From Colocasia esculenta (lineage: Eukaryota > Streptophyta > Magnoliopsida > Alismatales > Araceae), in NCBI GenBank assembly GCA_014218235.1, contig CM024757.1, forward strand, positions 149,929,371 to 149,993,370: a DNA stretch of 64,000 nt, written 5' to 3'. Position 1 is the stretch's first letter, and each line of letters starts with the position of its first letter. Position numbers and translations under genes: made by a program. Below, one piece after another: positions 58,129 to 64,000 of the stretch. Below the pieces are notes generated by a model. It saw nothing but the letters and a program-made list of their open reading frames with translations. It did not search any database and had not been told where the DNA came from.

Positions 58129-58655
58129 GGAGCTGAAGTTTGAAACAGAATACACACAACAACTCCAATCAAAGAAAACCAAAGAAAGAACCACAACAAA
58201 CATACACAACCACACCTTCTACAAAAAAGAGAAAGAGAGAAGCTCACAAGATCTGAAGAGAGCCTACTACTTCAAGCTTCGACTTCCAAGCTCTCTACAT
58301 TCTGAAGTCTTTTCTCTTGGGTGGATATTTGTAATCTAGATCTTCTCAGTCCACCACTTTTTGAGTCAGAAAGAGTTAGAGCAATTCTTTTTCATTTTGT
58401 CTCTCTTCTAATTTTCTGTGTCTGCTCATTTCTTGAGCATGCATACTGTAATCTTTTCAATATTGTAACCAGTAGGGATTTTGTTCCCTGTAGTGCCCCT
58501 CTTGTGAAGGGAAGACCTGCTATTGTAGGTGTTTCTATTACCCCTTGGTAAAGGGAAGACTTGCTTGGGAGCAAGTGGGTTGTAATACCTCTCAGGTTGA
58601 GAGAAGGCCAAGTGTTCTTGGCAGTTAGTGAAATCCCAAGTGGTTCTTGGGGATT

Positions 58656-58697
58656 GGACGTAGGACTTTCATGTAGAAAGGGCCGAACTAGAATAAA
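58656..58697 (+). promoter_or_regulatory. Conserved LTR stem-loop, Sire-5 copy
   Basis: GGACGTAGGA, CTTTC-ATGTA-GAAAG, GGCCGAACTAGAATAAA. Compared with CTTCC/GGAAG of Sire-3, both partners of one pair changed (C-G to T-A), which keeps the stem. Confidence 0.75.
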
Positions 58698-58875
58698 ATT
58701 TCTGTGCACTTTGTGTGATTGTTTCCGCAAGTATTTCACTTGTTTCACACACTACACTAAGTACTAACATCACTATTTAGTGTTATTTGTTTTCAGATAA
58801 ATCTTTAAAGGTACAAAGAAGTCCTATCACCCCCCCCCCTCTGGGACATCTAAAGCTCCATCTAGATCCAACAAG

Positions 58876-58887
58876 TGGTATCAAAGT
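58876..58887 (+). other. Primer binding site of Sire-5 (two mismatches)
   Basis: TGGTATCAAAGT instead of TGGTATCAGAGC; decay after insertion. Confidence 0.8.
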
Positions 58888-58937
58888 GAGGTCTTTTCAG
58901 AAGAATCAAATGATTTGAGAAGAGATGGCAGCTGAAG

Positions 58938-60077
58938 CGCATTGCCTCTCAGAGGAAGAAGATGACGAGCAACTCATCGCAACCTAAATGTGATCACCAG
59001 TTTGTCACCTTAAATGATGAACGCGATGTATTGACCTGCTGCATTCCTCATCTGAAGGGAAACCCTCAGGTAGATATTGCCCCAAGGTCTACACCAAATG
59101 TTCACATAAACTGGAAACTATGGAGGAACACTAGCCAAGAACTAAGAGGGGAAAACACAACCCGACCCATACGAGCATGAACCACCCTTGCTCCAACCAG
59201 AAGCAGGGGAACCAACCAAGCAAGGAAACTTGTTAGATAGGGTAGTCACGACAAGAATGAGTTCAACAGGGAAGCCGCGATAAGAAGGGTCAGACTGAGC
59301 GACCGCGATAAGAACACGTTGAGGCGGGTTGACGCTTCTTCTGGTAACATGTCTCCAAGCTCTAATGCATTACTATATAGAATGTCAACTTTGGGATTGG
59401 GGAATCCCAAGGGTGCCCCAAGCTACAAACCATGCCACAAAGGGAGAGGAGTATGAGGAAGTTAAAGAAAACACCTATCAACCCAAAGAAGCACCAATCC
59501 ACTTGGATCGAGAAGGGAACAAGCATCCATACCTTCAAACAAAAAAACCAACTTGTTATGGGCCTTCTTGTGTGATTGTCCACCTCCTTCTCGCTCCACA
59601 CAAGCTCCACGACACAAATACGACCCTCAACCTAGCCTCAAAAGACACAAATGGAAGAGAGGGGGAGAGAGATCTCCGCGAAGGAGAGGAAAGGGGAAGA
59701 AGGAGAAGATGGAGTGCTGACCAAGGCCCTTTGGCACCCAGAACATGTCAGAGCGACATGCCATGTTAACCACATTAACACGTTATGTCACCCTGTCGTG
59801 ACACTAAAACGTCAACGAAGATGGTCATGATAACTAGACATGTCGTACTAACATGCCTGCACGCTGACAAGTGTCAAATGACCCATAGAGAAGACTAACG
59901 CATCCCACTGATCGAACGCAACATGGAATATGATGGTGACTGATGCATCACAGGATCAAGATGCCTTACAAGCATTAACGCATCAGCCCCTACTGAGGCT
60001 TCACTAACGCGTCGCCCAGATCGGACGCATTAGGAGCCAGTTACCCAGAATGCGAAACAGGAACCTAGGGTATTACA
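58938..60077 (-). repeat. Gyp-6: gypsy LTR fragment, minus orientation
   Basis: On the minus strand it starts TGTAATACCCTAGG at 60,077. The left part (58,940-59,100) is similar to Gyp-3 near 41,690-41,790 (GATGAA(C/T)GCGA(C/T)GTAT(C/T)GACC). It ends at the junction with Sire-5 gag. Frames such as 59,329-59,769 are compositional, not genes. Confidence 0.7.
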
Positions 60078-60255
60078 TTAATATTTAGGCTCCAAAATAT
60101 AGACATTAGGCTCCAAAATATTGCCCTTAGAGTTCAAAAATATTGACTAGATTTTAATAATAATTTAAGCTTCAAAATAGAGACTTTGGGCTCCAAAATA
60201 TAAATTACGGCTATAAAATACAAATTTGAGCTCCAAAATAGTGATTTTAGATTCC
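60078..60255. repeat. Degenerate short tandem repeat (GGCTCCAAAATA unit)
   Basis: About six copies of GGCTCCAAAATA(T/G)A(G/A)A, more or less degenerate, at irregular spacing of roughly 25-40 bp. Confidence 0.65.
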
Positions 60256-60706
60256 ATTGTTGTCGGTCGCCACCGCTTATTGCTCCTTGTCTACTGAGGT
60301 GGCATCCCATGTGGTACTATATGGATGCTACATGGACTGACATCCTATTCATATTGCACTTACTGCACTTACGCAAGTGCAGTAAGTCTTTCTCAATTTT
60401 TTTAGTTGGCCCAACTTCCCAAGTCATTGTGCCAAACTTCACACCATGACTCTCACCTCTTTTTCTCTTTCTTTTGCCACTTATATGATCTCTTAGATGG
60501 GACTCTTCAAGAGAGCGTAGATGGGAGCCTCCTACACATAAATCACTCTCCCCCTCTCTCTTAAATTTTTTTCGATCTGACCATATAAAGGGAAATTTAT
60601 TAAAATAATTAGAAAATAATAAAATATTAAAGAAATAATCACAATTATAAGAATAGTCACAAATTACCGACTTAGCCCGCAACTCCAATTTTGTTACAAC
60701 AATATT
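60256..60706. other. No feature recognised
   Basis: Mixed-composition DNA; a short minus-strand frame (60,317-60,688) has no domain. Confidence 0.4.
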
Positions 60707-60826
60707 GACATTGACAAAGTCGACATTAATTTGTCTTAGGCACAGACATTTGGTGATGATTTAGTTTTATCATCACCAAATCAATGTCGGCATTAGCAAT
60801 GCTGACATTACTGTAGTCTGTCACAA
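60707..60826. repeat. Inverted repeat / hairpin
   Basis: The inner stem TTTGGTGATGA (60,750-60,760) pairs perfectly with TCATCACCAAA (about 60,771-60,781) across a 10-base loop. Outer arms (CATTGACAAAGTCGACATTAATTTG region and CAAATCAATGTCGGCATTAGCAATG region) are also imperfect inverted copies. Possibly a miniature fold-back element; no target duplication seen. Confidence 0.65.
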
Positions 60827-61109
60827 AAATCGGGGCTACAGGCCAAGCCAATCATTTGTGAGTATTTTTATAATTATTTTAAATATATAATTATTTATTT
60901 AATATTATATTATTTTTATTATTTTACTAAATTTCCTGTATAAACTATCAGGTGAAACACATAACATAAAGAGTGAAGAGAGAGAGAGAGAGGAGTCTTT
61001 TTTTTTTCTTTGTTTCTTATTTTTGACATGGGCGAAGAGAGAAAATGGACAATTAATAGAGGTCCTTGCTAGACATGGGAACTTATTTTCTAATGGTTAT
61101 CAGAAAAAG

Positions 61110-62880
61110 TAGCATGAGATAGTCCTTGCTTTTGGGGAGACGTATTTTGTAGTCCCTACTTTTTTAACAGAGTATTTAATAATGCCTTTAAAATATCTTT
61201 TGCCCTCTCTCTCTCAGTCACTTTTTTAATTCCTATTTTGACTTATCTCTCCTAAGATACCTTTTCTCTCTTTCTTCTTTAAACTTAACTAAACTAACTT
61301 GTAAAGGAACATAGTATATGTTTTAAAGTGAATGTATACATGATTTAAAGTAAGTGTATATATGATTTAAAGAATAGGATTATATCACTTAAATTAGTTT
61401 CTATTTATTTGAAATAATATATGGTTTGAAAAAAATATTCACATGACTTTTATAAAATAAAAGTTTAGATGTCTTAAAGTAACTATTACTTAACATTACT
61501 TTAAAGCCAATTAATATTTACTTTAAACCATTACTTTATTTTAACATTACTTTAAAATAAATTAGCATTTACTTTAAATTTAATTAATATTTAAGCCCAC
61601 GACCACCACCCTCCGCTGTCGGCCAATCGCTCACTGCCCTTGGCCACTAACCCTCGCCACCGCCCCGACCGCTCACCGCCATTGATCAACTGCTTGCCGC
61701 CATTAGTCATTGTCGGCTGCCAACTGTTGCTAACCAATAATCGGCCATTGACTACTAGCCGTCGTCGGTTGTCGTCGACCACCAGCCACCGTTGGCCGAC
61801 AATTGATCGCCAATCATCATTGATTGTCGAACATTTACTTTAATGCTAAATGGACATTTACTTTAACTCAATAGAACAATCACTTTATAACCTTCAAATT
61901 TTACTTTAACTTAGTAGAAAAATTACTTTAACATTAAGCATATCTTCTTTAACATTAAGTGAATAATGAACTTGAATTTTAAGTCAATGGAACATTTACT
62001 TTAACTTAATAGAATTGTCACTTTATATCCTTCAATCATTTACTTTAAGTAACTAGAACAGTTACTTTAATTAAAGATCTCTTCTTTAAAATTAAGGAGC
62101 AGTCAACGTGAACTTTTAAGTTAATGGAAGAATATTTAAATTCACTTAGTAAATAGTCACATTATATCCTTCGATCATTCACTTTAACTCACTAGAATAT
62201 TTACTTTAACATTAAGCATCTCTTTTAAGTTAAGTGAATAGTGAATATGAACTTTAAGTCAATTGAACATTTACTTTAACTCAGTAGAATAGTTACTTTA
62301 TATCCTTCGATCATTTATCTTAAACTCATCGTCGGCCAACCGGCCACCATCGGCCACTAGCCACTTGCGATTGCCACTGATCGCCATTGTCGTTGGACAA
62401 AAGTCGATCACTGACCGTCACCGCAAGCTGTTGATGTCGGCGGTCTACCCGTCGTCGCCAACTTAAAGTAATGATAAAGCAATGACTTAAAATAAATGTT
62501 AATTGATTTTAAAGTTTACTTTTAAAATAAATGAATTTTTACTTTAAATCATGTATTCTTTTACTTTAATACCATATATAATCAAACATCCAAATGTTCT
62601 CTTATGCTTTAAGCTATATATTGTTTTACTTTAAATTAATATTTGATTTACTTAAAACCATATACTCTTTTACTTTAAAACTTGTACTCTTTATTTTAAT
62701 ACCATATTTGTTTCCTTTAAAACAATACATAAAGGATATGGGAGAAAGAAGAAAACAAAACTGAATGCTAAATGGAGAGGGTAAAATAGGAAATAAAAAA
62801 TTTTCTGATAGAAAGTATTAATGAGGGACTAGAAAATAACTCTCACAAAAAAGTAAAACTTTTGAAGGTATCTATGAGAA
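61110..62880. repeat. Fold-back-like structure with TTACTTTAA repeats
   Basis: The left flank (about 61,110-61,400, with TTTAAAGTAA in plus orientation, TAGTCCCTAC and CCCTCTCTCTC) is an imperfect reverse complement of the right flank (about 62,520-62,880, with TTACTTTAAA, GAGGGACTAG and GGAGAGGG). The middle alternates AT-rich TTTACTTTAA-rich DNA and two GC-rich blocks of CCGCCATTG/GTCGGCC-type sequence (61,595-61,830 and 62,328-62,460). It resembles a large fold-back or Mutator-like non-coding element; no transposase and no sure target duplication. Confidence 0.5.
61848..62320. repeat. About four tandem copies of a ~140-bp AT-rich unit
   Basis: The landmark (G/T)GAACATTTACTTTAACT(C/T)A(A/G)TAGAA recurs near 61,848, 61,989, 62,126 (degenerate) and 62,264. 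It is followed each time by TCACTTTATATCCTTC(A/G)ATC or close variants and by AACATTAAGCAT/AAGTGAATA. Confidence 0.75.
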
Positions 62881-64000
62881 CGGGGCCCGAAGGGGTGGGG
62901 GTTGACTGGGCAATGGAAGGTCGGTCACCCTTGCCATTTCTAGACGGCATGGAGCCATTCACGGCGGGGGCTAGAAAAGGCTGCCCCTACCTTTTTTTCG
63001 GCAAGGGAGGGTAGGGAGCCCTCTCCCTCTCTACCTTTTCTTCCCTCCGCATCCACCTCTCTCCTCCCCCACCTTTTTCCTTTTCCTTGTGTTGCCTCCC
63101 TCTTCTCCTCCTCCCTCCCTTCCCCTGTCTTCTTCCCCTTTGCCCTACAAGCTTGGCCGTTGTTGTCTCCCTCTCCTTCTACGGCATGAGCAAATCTCTA
63201 GTAGGGTGTGAGCTCAGGTGCGTGGTCACGGCATCTCTAGCTCGAGGGACCAACGAGCAGCCGAGCGTCATCGCCGTCTCTCTCTCTCCCTCTCTTCTTC
63301 CTGGTGCAACTAGGGTCTCCAGTGGGCATGCGAGGCCGATGGCTGTGAGGTCGACATGGTGCGAGGTTGACGAGGCGCGGGTGCAGCACAAACATAGGGG
63401 TCTTCTCCGGTGTGAGGAGACTAGTGGGAGCCACCGGGGATCACTCTGTCATCATGAGGTAGGAAGACTCTCCTCTCTTTGGGTTGGACGGACTTTAGGG
63501 AGGGGTTTTTCATATTTCTTTTTGTTCCCTTTTGATATCGGTCGTGAGGTAATGCTTGAAGATTTCTTAAGTTTGGGGTTTATTTGCAAGATATTCTCTG
63601 TACTAGTTATTTGAAGAGCAGATATTGGGTTTAAGATTTTAGATAATCTTCTTGTATGTCCATCTTATTAAATATACCCTTGCTATTGTGCTATTTAGAA
63701 TATTCTAGCTTCACCTATATAATAAAGTTTTGAATGAAAATACAATAAAATAAGGGCTTTTGACCGATGCAACCACGTAGGAATAAAGGTAGACTTTCTT
63801 ATTTGTTCTCAATGGGTACATGCATCGCCCTTATACTTAGAAATTTTTTATATATAGAAGTGATTGTGTGGTAATAGAACTCCTTATTTGTTATTCATAT
63901 AATATACCTTGAATAAGAAATATTGCACACGAACTTGATGTTGGAAATTGAGAAATATGCAGTTATATTTATGCTTGGTTTCGTTGTTTAAATATTAAAC
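62881..64000. other. No supported gene
   Basis: A C/T-rich block (63,000-63,180), a plus-strand open frame (63,087-63,614) without a domain, and AT-rich DNA to the end. GAGGTAGGAAG at 63,457 could be a splice donor, so an unannotated leader exon cannot be excluded. Confidence 0.35.

Larger units (their letters stand above)
56556..58873 (+). repeat. 5' LTR of Sire-5
   Basis: TGTTGAGCAAAATG ... GATCCAACA, 2,318 bp. It contains a cluster of CTCCGACTC / AAAGTCGAAG boxes (about 56,870-57,330), a TATA box (58,122-58,128, CATATATAGG), serial hairpins, the stem-loop and a C-run (about 58,830-58,838). It is related to the Sire-3 LTR in its last 600 bp. Confidence 0.9.
56556..58937 (+). mobile_element. 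Sire-5: truncated Sirevirus (5' LTR and gag start)
   Basis: LTR 56,556-58,873, primer site 58,876-58,887 and the first codons of gag (ATG at 58,925: MAAEA, compare MASEA in Sire-3), then an abrupt switch to gypsy LTR sequence at about 58,937. Left flank is the chromovirus pol, with possible target ACACG at 56,551-56,555; the right end of the element is lost. Confidence 0.85.

Noticed and set aside
59329..59769. 146-codon plus-strand frame
   Set aside because: Within LTR fragment Gyp-6; composition-driven, no domain.
63087..63614. 175-codon plus-strand frame with Leu/Pro-rich start
   Set aside because: The hydrophobic start translates a CCTCC/CTTCC repeat; no domain downstream. A leader exon is not excluded but not supported.
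1..64000. tRNA, rRNA, CRISPR array or bacterial-type operon
   Set aside because: None seen. The TGGTATCAGAGC sites are primer sites of retroelements, and the spaced palindromes in LTRs are not CRISPR repeats (spacing irregular, no unique spacers of constant length).

Overview
This window is plant nuclear DNA made almost entirely of transposable elements stacked inside one another. The evidence is Ty1/copia elements of the Sirevirus type (initiator-Met primer sites, GGGGGAGA polypurine tracts, C-runs at the LTR ends, an env-like gene), a Ty3/gypsy Tat/Ogre-type element, chromovirus-type gypsy LTRs, and a CACTA transposon with a Tnp2 transposase. I cannot name the species. I found no host gene, rRNA, tRNA or CRISPR array that I could defend. 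Every protein-coding region I recognise is broken.

Left nest (1-20,016). A minus-strand Tat/Ogre element (Tat-1) seems to be the oldest layer: its protease lies at 20.0-20.9 kb and its gag, ORF1, primer site and LTR at 42.9-47.6 kb. Into its left part went a gypsy LTR (Gyp-2, right part at 17,535-20,016). Into that went Sire-2 (11,347-17,534). Sire-2 was then hit by a gypsy solo LTR (Gyp-1, 12,410-15,413, target duplication GTCCT) and by CACTA-1 (6,192-11,346). CACTA-1 was hit inside its transposase exon by Sire-1 (1-6,191, minus strand). That is five layers.

Centre nest (20,861-42,866). A gypsy solo LTR (Gyp-3, minus) sits in Tat-1. Sire-3 (21,023-40,004, target duplication TGTAA) sits in Gyp-3. 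Sire-4 (31,386-37,825, target duplication CCTGT) sits in Sire-3. Sire-3 is a full-length element with gag, pol and a third, env-like gene. Sire-4 has two nearly identical LTRs but carries only a shortened gag and must have depended on another element's enzymes.

Right part (42,872-64,000). This holds the Tat-1 gag/ORF1/LTR, an unresolved repeat-rich stretch with one CACTA-type end (49,592), two head-to-head related gypsy LTRs (51,334-56,225), a chromovirus pol tail with chromodomain (56,313-56,555), a truncated Sirevirus (Sire-5) joined to another gypsy LTR fragment, a fold-back AT-rich structure (about 61.1-62.9 kb) and featureless DNA to the end.

The most interesting signals are non-coding and recur across the five otherwise divergent Sirevirus families. 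(1) A small stem-loop near the LTR 3' side keeps its pairing while its bases change. (2) Clusters of short palindromes that all share a TCGA core, with family-specific flanks, lie upstream of the LTR TATA box. (3) A second TCGA cluster lies inside the element; in Sire-3 it is followed by a TATA box, a pyrimidine-rich leader and a possible 77-bp intron ending exactly at the env-like ATG. (4) An imperfect inverted repeat brackets the polypurine tract/3' LTR junction in three families.
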